Assembly: GCF_017894365.1 (NCBI RefSeq)
Contig: NZ_CP059467.1
Location: forward strand, 744,001 to 808,000
Origin: Aromatoleum bremense
GTDB taxonomy: Bacteria; Pseudomonadota; Gammaproteobacteria; Burkholderiales; Rhodocyclaceae
DNA length: 64,000 nucleotides
Direction: 5' to 3'
This document shows positions 36,158 through 49,814 of this stretch, piece by piece. The notes under the pieces are model-generated. The model saw only the letters and a list, made by a program, of their open reading frames with translations, searched no databases and had not been told where the DNA came from. A program made the position numbers and the translations under genes. The first letter of the stretch is position 1. Every line of letters begins with the position of its first letter.

Positions 36158-37900
36158 TCAGGCCTTTTCCTTTACGTACCGACCCGGAGCCGGTTCGATC
36201 GGCTTGTACGTCGCATTGCCGATGCGCCCGCGTGCCGCAACCTGCTTGCCGCCGCGCAGCTTCAGCCACTCGATCCAGTGCACCCACCAGCTACCCTTGC
36301 GTTCGGCGGCACTCTCCAGCCATTCGTCAGGGTCGGCGGCGGTGGAAGGATTGACCCAGAAGCTGCGGCGATTCTTCGATGCGGGATTGATGGCTCCGGC
36401 GATATGCCCGCTCGCACCCAGCACGAAGGTCGTATCGCCTCCAAGCAGACCGCGCGACAGGTATGCGCCTTTCCACGGCACGATGTGGTCCTCGCGAGTC
36501 GCGAGCAGGTAGGCCGGCACATCGACCTTGCCGAGGTCGACCTTGACGCCGAGCACTTTGAGCTTGCCCGGCACCCGGAGGTTGTTTTCAAGATACATGT
36601 TGCGCAGATACCACGTCAGGAACGGTCCCGGCAGGTTCGTACTGTCCGAGTTCCAGTACAGCAGATCGAAGGGCGGCGGCGTGTTGCCCTTCAGATAGTT
36701 GCCGACGACGTACTGCCAGATCAGGTCGTTGGCACGCAGCGAAGAAAAGACGTTGGCAAGTTCCTGCCCCTTGAGCAACCCGCCCTTGCCGATCGCCGCT
36801 TCGCGCGCCGCGACGCTCGCTTCGTCGACGAGACAACCGAGTTCCCCAGCGTCGGCGAAATCGAGCAGCGTCGTCATCAGCGTCACGCTCTCGACCGGCT
36901 CCTCGCCGCGGCCTCGCGCGACCGCAAGGGCTGCCGACAGGATCGTGCCGCCGACGCAGAAGCCGAGCACGTTGGGTTTTTTGACGCGGGTCACCGCGCG
37001 CACGACGTCGAGCGAGGTCAGCACGCCCTTGTCGACGTAATCGTCCCACATGAAGTGCCCGCCCTCGGCGCCGACGTTCTTCCACGACACGAGGAACACC
37101 GTGAAACCCTGCTCGACGGCGAAGCGCACGAGCGAGTTTTCCGGCTGCAGATCCAGCACGTAATACTTATTGATGCTCGGCGGAACGATCAGCAGCGGGA
37201 CCTGCGCCACCTTGTCGGTGAGCGGCGCGTACTGGATCAGCTGAACGAGTTCGTTCTCGTAGATGACCGCGCCCGGCGTGACGGCCAGATTGCGGCCGAC
37301 TTCGAACGCTGCCTCGTCGGTCATCGAAATGCGGCCTTTTTCGAGATCCGCGATCAGGTTCTTCAGCCCCTTCGTGATGCTTTCGCCCTTGGTCTCGAGT
37401 GCCGTCTTGATGAATTCGGGATTGGTTGCGGCGAAGTTCGACGGCGCCAGTGCGTCGATATACTGCCGCGTGAGAAACTGCACCCGTGACTTGGCCCGGC
37501 CATCGGCCATCGGCACCGCGTCGGAAACCTGCTTGAGGAATTCGGAGTTCAACAGGTACGCCTGCCGGACGTAATCGAACACCGGACTCGACGCCCATTC
37601 CGGCGACGAAAACCGACGGTCGCCGGGAGGCGGTTCCACGATCGGCGCCGCCTGCTCGCCGGGTTTGCGCTGCAGCAGCGCAGACCACAACGCCGCATGC
37701 CGCTCCGCAAACTGGTGTTGCATGCGCCCGAGTTCCTCAGCCTCCGGCAAGGGGAGACGCTGGATCGTTGCCCCGGAGCTGTCCTGCATCGCGGCGTGCT
37801 GACGCCCCACGGCGTCGAAGAAGTTCTGCATCATGGCCTGGCCGAACTGCAGCATTCCCTGAACTGCTGCGTTCGCCTGCTTGTCTTCCGAATCAGACAT
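36158..37900 (-). CDS. phaC: Class I poly(R)-hydroxyalkanoic acid synthase
   Basis: Polymerises (R)-3-hydroxyacyl-CoA to PHA at the granule surface. The 580-residue protein has the N-terminal PhaC_N domain and the lipase-like box GFCVGG with the nucleophile Cys near residue 315. The catalytic Asp lies in TREDHIVPW and the His in GASGHIAG. Length and a single subunit fit class I. ATG 37900 is preceded by GGAGGGG. It leads the phaC-phaB-phaB-phaR group; phaA (thiolase) is not in the window. Confidence 0.95.
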   Translation of the reverse strand: MSDSEDKQANAAVQGMLQFGQAMMQNFFDAVGRQHAAMQDSSGATIQRLPLPEAEELGRMQHQFAERHAALWSALLQRKPGEQAAPIVEPPPGDRRFSSPEWASSPVFDYVRQAYLLNSEFLKQVSDAVPMADGRAKSRVQFLTRQYIDALAPSNFAATNPEFIKTALETKGESITKGLKNLIADLEKGRISMTDEAAFEVGRNLAVTPGAVIYENELVQLIQYAPLTDKVAQVPLLIVPPSINKYYVLDLQPENSLVRFAVEQGFTVFLVSWKNVGAEGGHFMWDDYVDKGVLTSLDVVRAVTRVKKPNVLGFCVGGTILSAALAVARGRGEEPVESVTLMTTLLDFADAGELGCLVDEASVAAREAAIGKGGLLKGQELANVFSSLRANDLIWQYVVGNYLKGNTPPPFDLLYWNSDSTNLPGPFLTWYLRNMYLENNLRVPGKLKVLGVKVDLGKVDVPAYLLATREDHIVPWKGAYLSRGLLGGDTTFVLGASGHIAGAINPASKNRRSFWVNPSTAADPDEWLESAAERKGSWWVHWIEWLKLRGGKQVAARGRIGNATYKPIEPAPGRYVKEKA

Positions 37901-38028
37901 CCGCCCCTCCTGAGGCATGGGTTCGGGCCGCTTCCGGGCATATCCCGTCGACCCTGGTGGTGTGCCGTCCTTCCCCGCTGCTTGCCGGGCATGCGGCCGC
38001 GGGCACAAGGCGGGTAGAATCGGCAATC

Positions 38029-38253
38029 ATGTACATTGTCGCCATCGCTTGGTCATACGTGGTTCTGCTCGCTGCAATTTCCGACACCACGGTGATTGGC
38101 GGCGTACTCACTTTCATATTCTGGGGGGTGGGACCGCTAGCCCTTTTTCTCTGGCTGTTCGGAACCCCGGCACGGCGTCGGAGCGCACGCAAGAGCCGCA
38201 GCGACGAAGAGACAGGTGCCAACGATAGAGCCGATTCCACCCTCGATCAATAG
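38029..38253 (+). CDS. Small conserved-looking membrane protein
   Basis: A 74-residue protein starting MYIVAIAWSYVVLLAAIS, with two transmembrane segments (about 3-20 and 24-45) and a basic then acidic C-terminal tail (RRRSARKSRSDEE). I recognise similar short membrane proteins in related betaproteobacteria but no function. It diverges from phaC and precedes the end of the convergent pgeF gene by 19 bases. Confidence 0.65.
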   Translation: MYIVAIAWSYVVLLAAISDTTVIGGVLTFIFWGVGPLALFLWLFGTPARRRSARKSRSDEETGANDRADSTLDQ

Positions 38254-38272
38254 TACCGATCATGCGGCCGGC

Positions 38273-39007
38273 CTAAGGCGCCAACCATACCATTGACACG
38301 AAGCGCCCCGTGATACCCTCCCTCCGGTAGGAAAAAAAACGTTCCCGACTGGCATAAGTGCAGATGCCGCCACCGTACGCGCGCACGACGCCGAGCCGGG
38401 CCAGACGCAGGCGCGCGAGCAGGAAGAGATCAGCCATCCACTTGCCAGCCCCGGCGGCGGGCCGAAAGGCGATCGCGGTGGCTGGATCGGCCGCGACGAA
38501 TGCTTCGCGAACCTCGTCGCCAACCTCGAAAGCAGCTGGCCCGATCGCCGGACCCAGCCATGCCATCACGGTCGCAGCGGGTACGCCCATGCGTGCCAGC
38601 GTCGCATCCAGCACCCCTGCGGCAAGACCGCGCCAGCCCGCATGGGCCGCCGCGACAACGCTGCCTTCGTCATTGCAGAAGAGCACGGGGAGACAATCGG
38701 CCGTCATCACGGCGCATACCGCGCCGGGCCGCCTGGCGACCGACGCATCGGCGCAGACCGGGGCGCCGGTGCGGTCGGCGTCGGCGACCGCCACGCCATG
38801 CACCTGCTCGAGCCACGCCGGTTCGCCGGGCAGGCACCTCCGAAGCAGGGCCCGATTACGTTGCACGTCGGCGACCGAATCGCCGACGTGCAGGCCGAGA
38901 TTCATGCTCGCGTACGGCCCCGTGCTGACCCCGCCGTTACGCGTCGTCACAAGCCCGCGCACGCGCGGCGGGGCCGGCCAGTCCGGCTCGATCCAGTCCT
39001 CCGTCAC
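38273..39007 (-). CDS. pgeF: Laccase-domain protein PgeF (YfiH)
   Basis: YfiH-family protein, shown in E. coli to hydrolyse wrongly made UDP-MurNAc-L-Ser (peptidoglycan editing factor) and long annotated as polyphenol oxidase. The 244-residue protein has the metal-site residues in TADCLPVLF and AAHAGWRGLAAGV and a C-terminal CTYASRERFFSYRREG. Its ATG overlaps the rluD stop (ATGA), the common rluD-yfiH pairing. Confidence 0.92.
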   Translation of the reverse strand: MTEDWIEPDWPAPPRVRGLVTTRNGGVSTGPYASMNLGLHVGDSVADVQRNRALLRRCLPGEPAWLEQVHGVAVADADRTGAPVCADASVARRPGAVCAVMTADCLPVLFCNDEGSVVAAAHAGWRGLAAGVLDATLARMGVPAATVMAWLGPAIGPAAFEVGDEVREAFVAADPATAIAFRPAAGAGKWMADLFLLARLRLARLGVVRAYGGGICTYASRERFFSYRREGITGRFVSMVWLAP

Positions 39008-39966
39008 GGCGCGGATTCCTCGCGCAGGCCCGCCAGCAGCGCTTCGAAATCCTCAGGGAGCGGGGACTCCCAAGTCATCTCGGCGCCACTCGCCGGATGC
39101 AGCAGGCCGAGCCGGAAAGCATGCAACGCCTGCCGCGCGAACGCGTCCAGCACCGGGCTGCCGCTGCGGCGCAATCCATAGGTCGCGTCGCCGACCAGCG
39201 GATGACCGATATGCGCCATGTGGACGCGGATCTGATGCGTGCGGCCGGTTTCGAGCTGGCACTCGACGAGCGTCGCGCGTGCAAAGCGTTCCCGCGCGCG
39301 ATAGCGGGTCACCGCGGGTCGGCCCGACTGCACGACCGCCATGCGCGTGCGCTGCGCCGGATGGCGGCCGATCGGCGCATCGACAACCCCTGGTCCGGCG
39401 AGGGCGCGGTGCACGAGCGCAAGGTAGTGGCGCCTGACGGTGCGCGCCTGCAACTGGCGCACGAGACCGGTCTGGCTTTCCAGCGTCTTCGCGACGACCA
39501 GCAGGCCGCTGGTGTCCTTGTCGAGCCGGTGGACGATCCCGGCCCGCGGCACGGCCGCCAGTTGCGGTGCGTGATGCAGCAGTGCGTTCAGGAGCGTGCC
39601 GCTCCAGTTTCCGCTGCCGGGATGGACCACCAGCCCGACCGGCTTGTCGATGACCAGGATTTCCTCGTCTTCGTGCACCACCACGAGCGGAATGTCTTCG
39701 GGCGCTTCTGCAGCGGCTTCGGGTGACGGAGCTGCATCGACCTCGAGCGACTCCCCGCCCCAGACCTTGAACTTGGCATCGGGCTGGTCGCCGTCGAGGC
39801 TCACCCGGCCGGACTTCAGCCACCCCTGCAGGCGGCTGCGCGAATGGGACGGAAATAGCCGCGCCAGCGCCTGATCGAGCCGCAGCCCGGCACAGTCGGC
39901 CGGAATCGTCAATCGGTGATGCAAAGGCGCCGCATCCTGTGGGCTATAATCGTTCGGTTCATTCAC
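39004..39966 (-). CDS. rluD: 23S rRNA pseudouridine synthase RluD
   Basis: Forms pseudouridines at 1911, 1915 and 1917 of 23S rRNA helix 69. The protein is about 320 residues: an N-terminal S4 domain (LRLDQALARLFPSHSRSRLQGWLKSGRV), then the synthase domain with the catalytic Asp in GIVHRLDKDTSGLLVVAK and the ETGRTHQIRVHMAHIGHP motif. GTG 39966 is taken as start; a TTG closer to the S4 domain, or the ATG at 40017 inside bamD, are alternatives. It diverges from bamD with only 13 bases between start codons, a well-known neighbour pair. Confidence 0.92.
   Translation of the reverse strand: MNEPNDYSPQDAAPLHHRLTIPADCAGLRLDQALARLFPSHSRSRLQGWLKSGRVSLDGDQPDAKFKVWGGESLEVDAAPSPEAAAEAPEDIPLVVVHEDEEILVIDKPVGLVVHPGSGNWSGTLLNALLHHAPQLAAVPRAGIVHRLDKDTSGLLVVAKTLESQTGLVRQLQARTVRRHYLALVHRALAGPGVVDAPIGRHPAQRTRMAVVQSGRPAVTRYRARERFARATLVECQLETGRTHQIRVHMAHIGHPLVGDATYGLRRSGSPVLDAFARQALHAFRLGLLHPASGAEMTWESPLPEDFEALLAGLREESAP
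39945..39950 (+). promoter_or_regulatory. Candidate -10 element of bamD
   Basis: TATAAT lies 30 bases before the bamD ATG, inside the 5' part of rluD. No convincing -35 was found at the expected spacing. Confidence 0.4.
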
Positions 39967-39979
39967 GCGAGTCTTTTTG

Positions 39980-40777
39980 ATGGCCAGGGTCACCCTTCGA
40001 AGTTTAGCGGTTATCACCGCGCTGCTGCTTGGTGGTTGCGGTTCGATGCCCGAACAGATCGACGAGACGGCAGGCTGGAACGCGCAGCGTCTCTACTCCG
40101 AAGCCAAGACCTTCATGAACGAAGGGGCATACGAGCAGGCGATCAAACTCTTCGAAAAGCTCGAAGCGCGCTATCCGTACGGGCGCTATGCGCAGCAGGC
40201 CCAGATCGAGGTCGCATACGCCCAGTACAAGTCGGGCGAGCCGGCGCTGGCGATCGCCGCCGCGGACCGCTTCATCAAGCTTCATCCGAATCACCCGAAT
40301 GCCGATTACGCCTACTATCTGAAAGGCCTCGCAACGTTCAACGAAGACCTCGGGCTGCTCGCCGGATTCTCCAACCAGGATCTTTCCGAGCGTGACCCGA
40401 AGGGCGCGCAGGAATCGTTCGACACGTTCGGCCAGCTCGTGAAGCGTTTCCCGGACAGCCGCTACGCCGAAGACGCGGGCCAGCGGATGCAATACCTCGT
40501 CAATGCGCTCGCCGCGCATGAAGTGCACGTCGCGCGCTACTACTATCGCCGTGGCGCCTACGTCGCGGCGATCAACCGCGCCAAGACGGCGATCGAGACT
40601 TACCCGCAGGCCCCGGCCACCGAAGAGGCACTGTTCGTGCTGGTGAAAAGCTACGACACGCTCGGCATGACCGAGCTGCGCGACGACGCCGACCGCGTGA
40701 TGCGCAAGAATTTCCCGAACAGCCTCTATTTCGCCGGCGGGCCGAAGGACAACCGGCCATGGTGGCAGCTCTGGTAA
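39980..40777 (+). CDS. bamD: Outer-membrane assembly lipoprotein BamD
   Basis: Essential lipoprotein of the BAM complex that inserts beta-barrels into the outer membrane. The 265-residue protein has a signal peptide with lipobox LLGGCGS (Cys near residue 20), then five TPR-like repeats (for example AYEQAIKLFEKLEARYPYGRYAQQAQIEVAYA). It matches the usual BamD (ComL/YfiO) length and sequence. Confidence 0.96.
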   Translation: MARVTLRSLAVITALLLGGCGSMPEQIDETAGWNAQRLYSEAKTFMNEGAYEQAIKLFEKLEARYPYGRYAQQAQIEVAYAQYKSGEPALAIAAADRFIKLHPNHPNADYAYYLKGLATFNEDLGLLAGFSNQDLSERDPKGAQESFDTFGQLVKRFPDSRYAEDAGQRMQYLVNALAAHEVHVARYYYRRGAYVAAINRAKTAIETYPQAPATEEALFVLVKSYDTLGMTELRDDADRVMRKNFPNSLYFAGGPKDNRPWWQLW

Positions 40778-40844
40778 GCGCCGCGGCAGGCCGGAACACC
40801 GGGCTGGAATAGGTTTCCGCCCGCCGCAAATCAACATCCACTCG

Positions 40845-42290
40845 TCAGCTCCGGCCGTACGTATCCTCGAAGCGCACGATGTCGTCTTCGCCAAGGTAAC
40901 TTCCCGACTGCACCTCGATCATCTCCAGCAGCATCTTCCCCGGGTTTTCGAGGCGATGCGTGACGCCCAGCGGGATGTAGGTCGACTGGTTCTCGGACAG
41001 CAGGAAAGTTTCGTCGCCGCGCGTGACTCTCGCCGTGCCGCGCACGACGATCCAGTGTTCCGCCCGGTGATGGTGCATCTGCAGGCTCAGCGAGGCACCC
41101 GGCTTGACCTCGATGTGCTTGACCTGGAAACGGCCGCCGGTGTCGATCGAATCGTAGCAGCCCCATGGCCGGTGTATCTTGCGGTGCGCCAGCGCCTGCG
41201 GGCGGCTGTCGGACTTGAGCCGCGCGACGATCTTCTTGACGTCCTGCGTCTGGTCCTTGCGCGCGACCATCACCGCGTCGGGCGTTTCGACGATCACCAG
41301 TCCCTCGACGCCGAGGCAGACGACCATCCGGCTCGTCGCATGGACGAGGCTCCCCGTCGTGCCCTCGAACATCACGTCGCCGCGACCGGAATTGCCGTCG
41401 TCGTCCTTGTCGGCGAGCGTCCACAGCGCGTCCCAGGCGCCGACATCCGACCACCCGACCGACATCGGCACGACCTGCGGCACGATGCCCAGTTCCGGCG
41501 TCGCAGCGAGCTTCTCCATCACCGCGTAGTCGATCGAATCCGACGGGCAGGCCTGGAACGCCTCGCGACCGACCCTGACGAAGTCGGCGTCACGACCGGC
41601 CGACTCGAGCGCCGATTCGCACGCTGCCAGCATTTCCGGATTGAAATGCGCGAGCGCCTTCAGCCACACGCCGGCCTTGACCATGAACAGGCCGCTGTTC
41701 CACAGGTAGGCGCCGCTCGCGACATACTCGGCCGCAGTCTCGGCGTCGGGTTTCTCGACGAAGGATGAGACCGCATGGATGCCGGGGCTCGCCTCGTCGC
41801 CGACGCGGATGTAGCCGTAACCCGTTTCGGCGCGCTCCGGCACGATGCCGAATGTCACCATCGCACCGGCCAGCGCGGCTTCGATGCCAAGGTCGACCGC
41901 CCGGTGGAAAGCCTCGCGGTCGCGGATGACGTGATCGGCCGGCATCACGAGCAGCACCCCGTCGTCGCTATCGCGCCGCACCGTCAGCGCGGCAAGCGTC
42001 AGTGCCGGCGCGGTGTTGCGTCCGACGGGTTCGAGCAGGATGTGGTTCGTCGGGCAGCCTGCCGCCCGCATCTGCTCGGCCGTGATGAAGCGGTATTCCT
42101 CGTTGCACACGACGAGCGGCTGCTCGGAAACCGGCAGGCGTCCGGAAAAACCTGCGAGGCGAAGCGCTGTCTGCTGCAGCATCGTTTCGTCGCCGATCAG
42201 CGCCAGCAGCTGTTTCGGATATTGCTCGCGGGATAACGGCCACAAACGCGTGCCGGAGCCGCCGGACAGGATAACGGGGTGAAGTTTCAT
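40845..42290 (-). CDS. manC: Mannose-1-phosphate guanylyltransferase / mannose-6-phosphate isomerase
   Basis: Makes GDP-mannose for polysaccharides and, in bifunctional forms, isomerises mannose-6-phosphate. The 481-residue protein has an N-terminal nucleotidyltransferase domain (ILSGGSGTRLWPLSREQYPKQ start, EKPDAETA, GWSDVGAWDAL) and a C-terminal cupin domain (RPWGCYDSI ... LQMHHHRAEHWIVV) of type II phosphomannose isomerases. ATG 42290 is the conserved start. No polysaccharide cluster is adjacent, so it may serve LPS or exopolysaccharide encoded elsewhere. Confidence 0.93.
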   Translation of the reverse strand: MKLHPVILSGGSGTRLWPLSREQYPKQLLALIGDETMLQQTALRLAGFSGRLPVSEQPLVVCNEEYRFITAEQMRAAGCPTNHILLEPVGRNTAPALTLAALTVRRDSDDGVLLVMPADHVIRDREAFHRAVDLGIEAALAGAMVTFGIVPERAETGYGYIRVGDEASPGIHAVSSFVEKPDAETAAEYVASGAYLWNSGLFMVKAGVWLKALAHFNPEMLAACESALESAGRDADFVRVGREAFQACPSDSIDYAVMEKLAATPELGIVPQVVPMSVGWSDVGAWDALWTLADKDDDGNSGRGDVMFEGTTGSLVHATSRMVVCLGVEGLVIVETPDAVMVARKDQTQDVKKIVARLKSDSRPQALAHRKIHRPWGCYDSIDTGGRFQVKHIEVKPGASLSLQMHHHRAEHWIVVRGTARVTRGDETFLLSENQSTYIPLGVTHRLENPGKMLLEMIEVQSGSYLGEDDIVRFEDTYGRS

Positions 42291-42505
42291 TGCTGGATCC
42301 GTCGAGATTCGGTAGGGACCGGCGTTCGCGCACGCCGGAGTCGGGCGCAGGCGCCGCCCGGCTCGCGCGAGGATACGATAAAAACCCGTCTGCCATTTCG
42401 GCCGACTGCAAGAGAGTGTGATCCCGGGCACTGAAAAGCGGCCGTTCGCCGCCGCCCGACATTCCCCTGCAGCCCCGGCACGGTGGGCCCGCCGGGGAAT
42501 AGTCG

Positions 42506-44548
<2,043 letters not shown>

Positions 44549-44961
44549 CAAGTCTCCTCCTCGGGCGTGCTTCGCGGCGGGCCGAGGCAAGCACGGCGGC
44601 TGGATGAAGTCTTGTGGATTCTGCCCGCGAAGGCACCGTCGAACGTGTTGTGGGATGGTCAGCTCTCCGGCTGATCGAAAGCCGCGACACCAGCATCCGT
44701 CGCAGCTTTAGCAGAATAGCAAAATGGATGCCATGAGACACATCAAAGGAAACATCTGCTCACACTCGGATGGCGAGGCACTCCGCAGCCGAATATCCGG
44801 GAGACGAAATCGCCGACCGTCCGGATTCCGGACGGTCGGCGCCGGACGGCGTCCGGAAATCGAACGGACGCAGATCCGGGCGGCTGCGGGCGACCTCGGC
44901 TCTGGCCAGCGATAAGCGCCGGGATGCCACCCGGCGGAGAGTTGCGGGCGAACTCGTCCGC
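44549..44961. other. 413-bp gap between the AcoR-like gene and scoB
   Basis: No gene is supported here. It holds the regulator's promoter region (AT-richer near 44700-44730) and, near scoB, the perfect hairpin at 44811-44841 and a second smaller GC-rich dyad at about 44842-44857. Confidence 0.6.
44811..44841 (-). terminator. Perfect 14-bp hairpin downstream of scoB
   Basis: CGCCGACCGTCCGG (44811-44824) and CCGGACGGTCGGCG (44828-44841) form a perfect stem with a three-base loop, 121 bases after the scoB stop. Only a short T-run (GATTTCG) follows on the minus strand, so termination may be weak or Rho-aided. It marks the end of the aacS-scoA-scoB unit. Confidence 0.55.
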
Positions 44962-45609
44962 TCAGCCGATCACCATCTCCTCGACGTCGACCGGCGCGCC
45001 GGTTCGCGCGATGACGTCCTCGATGCTGACTCCCGGCGCGGTTTCCCGCAACCACAGCCCGCGCGGTGTGACGTCGAGCACGCACAGGTCGGTGATGATG
45101 CGGTTCACGACGCCTGCCCCCGTCAGCGGCAGCTCGCAGCGGCGCAGGATCTTCGGCTCGCCGCCCTTGCTGCAGTGCTCCATCATCACCACCACGCGAC
45201 GTACCCCGGCCACCAGGTCCATCGCCCCGCCCATGCCTTTCACCAGCTTGCCCGGGATCATCCAGTTGGCAAGATCGCCGTGCTCGCTGACCTGCATCGC
45301 GCCGAGGATCGCCAGATCGATGTGGCCGCCGCGGATCATCGCGAAGGAGTCGGCGCTACTGAAGATGCTGCTGCCGGCGAGCGTGGTGACGGTCTGCTTT
45401 CCGGCGTTGATGAGATCGGCGTCGACCTCGGCGTCGGTCGGAAACGGCCCGATGCCGAGCAGGCCGTTTTCCGACTGCAGCCACACGTCCATGCCAAGGG
45501 GGATATGGTTCGCGACCAGCGTCGGCATGCCGATGCCGAGGTTCACGTAGTAACCGTCGCGCAGCTCCTGCGCCGCGCGGCGGGCCATCTCGTTGCGTGT
45601 CCAGGCCAT
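44962..45609 (-). CDS. scoB: 3-oxoacid CoA-transferase subunit B
   Basis: Second subunit of a succinyl-CoA (or acetyl-CoA):acetoacetate CoA-transferase, which activates acetoacetate to acetoacetyl-CoA. The 215-residue protein carries the catalytic Glu in [13 protein letters not shown] and [14 protein letters not shown]. It starts two bases after the scoA stop. Placement beside an acetone carboxylase island makes acetoacetate the likely acceptor. The CoA donor cannot be told from sequence. Confidence 0.92.
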   Translation of the reverse strand: MAWTRNEMARRAAQELRDGYYVNLGIGMPTLVANHIPLGMDVWLQSENGLLGIGPFPTDAEVDADLINAGKQTVTTLAGSSIFSSADSFAMIRGGHIDLAILGAMQVSEHGDLANWMIPGKLVKGMGGAMDLVAGVRRVVVMMEHCSKGGEPKILRRCELPLTGAGVVNRIITDLCVLDVTPRGLWLRETAPGVSIEDVIARTGAPVDVEEMVIG

Positions 45610-45611
45610 GG

Positions 45612-46310
45612 TTATCCCTCCCTCACGGTGCGTTGTTCAATGTGTTTCGTCGGGCGCGGATTGACGACGATGCGCTGGACGAAGACGCCGGGGGTGTGGA
45701 TGTGATCGGGATCGAGCGTGCCGGTGTCCACCAGTTCCTCGACTTCCGCAACGGTGATGCGCCCGGCGGTGGCGACCACCGGATTGAAGTTGCGCGCGGT
45801 CTTGCGATAGACGAGGTTGCCCGCCCGGTCGCCCTTCCACGCCTTGACGAGGGCGACGTCGGCGGTCAGCGAGTGTTCGAGCAGATAGCGCTGGCCGTCG
45901 ATGTCGCGCTCCTCCTTGCCCTCGGCCACCAGCGTGCCGACACCGGTGCGGGTGTAGAAAGCCGGAATCCCGGCGCCCCCGGCGCGCAGCTTTTCGGCCA
46001 GCGTGCCCTGCGGTGTGAGTTCGACCTCGAGTTCGCCCGCGAGCAGCTGACGCTCGAACTCGGCGTTCTCGCCGACGTAGGACGACACCATCTTGCGGAT
46101 CTGCCGCGTCTCGAGCAGCAGCCCGAGGCCGATGCCATCGACGCCGGCGTTGTTGCTGATCACGGTGAGGTTCGTCACCTGCGCGTCGCGCAGGCCGTGG
46201 ATCAGCATCTCTGGAATGCCGCACAGGCCGAAGCCTCCGACCGCGACAGTCTGGCCGTCCCGTACGACGTCGGCCAACGCGGAACCGGCGTCCGGATACA
46301 CTTTGCTCAT
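45612..46310 (-). CDS. scoA: 3-oxoacid CoA-transferase subunit A
   Basis: First subunit of the same CoA-transferase. The 232-residue protein has the CoA-binding [13 protein letters not shown] motif near residue 25 and the [16 protein letters not shown] segment. ATG 46310 is preceded by AGGAGAACC. It follows the ligase gene by 19 bases and precedes scoB by two bases, so the three form an operon. Confidence 0.92.
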   Translation of the reverse strand: MSKVYPDAGSALADVVRDGQTVAVGGFGLCGIPEMLIHGLRDAQVTNLTVISNNAGVDGIGLGLLLETRQIRKMVSSYVGENAEFERQLLAGELEVELTPQGTLAEKLRAGGAGIPAFYTRTGVGTLVAEGKEERDIDGQRYLLEHSLTADVALVKAWKGDRAGNLVYRKTARNFNPVVATAGRITVAEVEELVDTGTLDPDHIHTPGVFVQRIVVNPRPTKHIEQRTVREG

Positions 46311-46329
46311 AAGGTTCTCCTGGTAAAAG

Positions 46330-48321
<1,992 letters not shown>

Positions 48322-48390
48322 ATCGGAGTTCTCCTCCCCTTGTCGTCGAAGCCGCGCTCCGCGCCGGTTCCGCCCTGCCCGCACTGCGGG

Positions 48391-48426
48391 AAAAATGTCC
48401 GCCCCCAAAACGGGCCAGGGGCGGAC
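48391..48426 (-). terminator. Intrinsic terminator between the DUF1329 gene and the ligase gene
   Basis: Minus-strand GTCCGCCCC (48426-48418) pairs perfectly with GGGGCGGAC (48405-48397), followed by ATTTTT (48396-48391). It lies 47 bases after the DUF1329 stop and should end the acxABC-transport transcript. Confidence 0.85.
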
Positions 48427-48472
48427 GAGGGGGAGGACAGGGTGCCGGCACAGGATGCGGTGGCGTGGGCGG

Positions 48473-49798
48473 TTAGCGGCCCGCGCCGGTCGCGACTTCC
48501 TCGAGGACGTTCAGCGACACGTCGGTGTCCTTCACGCCTTTCGGGTTGGATTTCATGTTCGACGACCAGTTGGTGGCATGCCCGCGTTTGACGTCGATGA
48601 TGTGGCCGATGACGGGCATCACCGCCTTGTAGCCGTCGTCACCGACGTCGGGCCGGTTCTGGAAGATGAACATCTTCCAGAACTCCCCCTTGCGGTCGAG
48701 CGCATAGCCGAGATACGGCCGCGGGAAGTCCACCTCGATGTACGCGACCTTCTTGCTGTACGGGTGCTCCGGCGGCGGCGTGCCCTCGACCACATACACT
48801 TCGCGCGGCTCCCATTCCACGTCTTTCGCCGGGTTCCAGTACGGCGGCTCGCTCATGTTGATGCGCGGGAAGCGCTTCTGCGGCTCGGTCCATGCCTGCG
48901 ACGTATCAACGCTCATCTCCGGGCTGTGCGCGATCGCCAGCACCCAGCGCTTTTCGATCAGCTTGTTCTCGACGTATTTCGTCGGCCAGGCGTCCCAGAT
49001 GTCCCAGTCATCGTAGAGCTGGTCGGTACCGCCGATCGGGTCCATCCACGCGCCGCCGGACAGCCGCCGCGTGCGCCGCACCGACTTCAGGTACGCGTAG
49101 GAGTCGTCCGGCTTCTTCGAGTCGGCCTGGTTGTAGCGCACCGAGAACGTGCCCAGACCACGGATATCCTGCGGATAGTGGGCGACGAAGTAGGTTTTCT
49201 GCGAAACGTCGCCGTCGCCGACCGAGACCGGGCCGCCGTCGAGCCGCCCTTCCATGTAGTAGCGGCGCGACTGGAACGCCTGGACGCGCTCGTACCCTTT
49301 CTTCGCATCGAGGAACACCCACGCGATGTCGCGCAGGTCCATCGTCGCTCCGTAGGTCGCGGCGCGCAGGTTCCAGATGACCTTGTCACCGGCATGAGGG
49401 TCATCGAGCTTGATCGTCTCGGGCGGGAACGGCATCCCGGCCTTCCAGCCGCTGATCGTGCGGTCCTCGGGGTTGAACTTGACGTCCTTCGACCCGCTCT
49501 TCGTCGCCTCGACGTATTTCGGGTCCATCTCGATCTTCTTCGAGTGGGCCAGCTTGATCGTCAGGTCGTAGTTCTTGATCATCCATTCGAGCTTTTCCGG
49601 GACCATGCTGGCGATGGTCTTGTTCTCGAAAGTGTCGTTCTTGACGGCCTCGTAGTTGTCCTTGCCGATGACGAGCCCGGCCTCGAGCTCCTTCGCGGAC
49701 ACGCTGTGCGTGGGCAGCAGCAGCATCAGGCCGAGGGCGGCCGCCACGGCCGCGCGGGGAGCGGGTGGGCGGGCAACGGATTGGGTAGCGTTTTGCAT
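48473..49798 (-). CDS. DUF1329 family periplasmic/outer-membrane protein
   Basis: A 441-residue exported protein with a signal peptide (hydrophobic AAVAAALGLMLLLPTHSVSA, cleavage after about residue 34). The body fits DUF1329, a family with an outer-membrane lipoprotein-sorting (LolA/LolB-like) fold, usually encoded beside DUF1302 and RND/MMPL genes. Sequences such as NLRAATYGATMDLRDIAWVFL and RRTRRLSGGAWMDPIGGTDQL are typical. It probably carries or receives a hydrophobic compound at the outer membrane, but no substrate is known. Last gene before the terminator. Confidence 0.85.
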   Translation of the reverse strand: MQNATQSVARPPAPRAAVAAALGLMLLLPTHSVSAKELEAGLVIGKDNYEAVKNDTFENKTIASMVPEKLEWMIKNYDLTIKLAHSKKIEMDPKYVEATKSGSKDVKFNPEDRTISGWKAGMPFPPETIKLDDPHAGDKVIWNLRAATYGATMDLRDIAWVFLDAKKGYERVQAFQSRRYYMEGRLDGGPVSVGDGDVSQKTYFVAHYPQDIRGLGTFSVRYNQADSKKPDDSYAYLKSVRRTRRLSGGAWMDPIGGTDQLYDDWDIWDAWPTKYVENKLIEKRWVLAIAHSPEMSVDTSQAWTEPQKRFPRINMSEPPYWNPAKDVEWEPREVYVVEGTPPPEHPYSKKVAYIEVDFPRPYLGYALDRKGEFWKMFIFQNRPDVGDDGYKAVMPVIGHIIDVKRGHATNWSSNMKSNPKGVKDTDVSLNVLEEVATGAGR

Positions 49799-49814
49799 CG
49801 TAGTCTCCTCCTTG

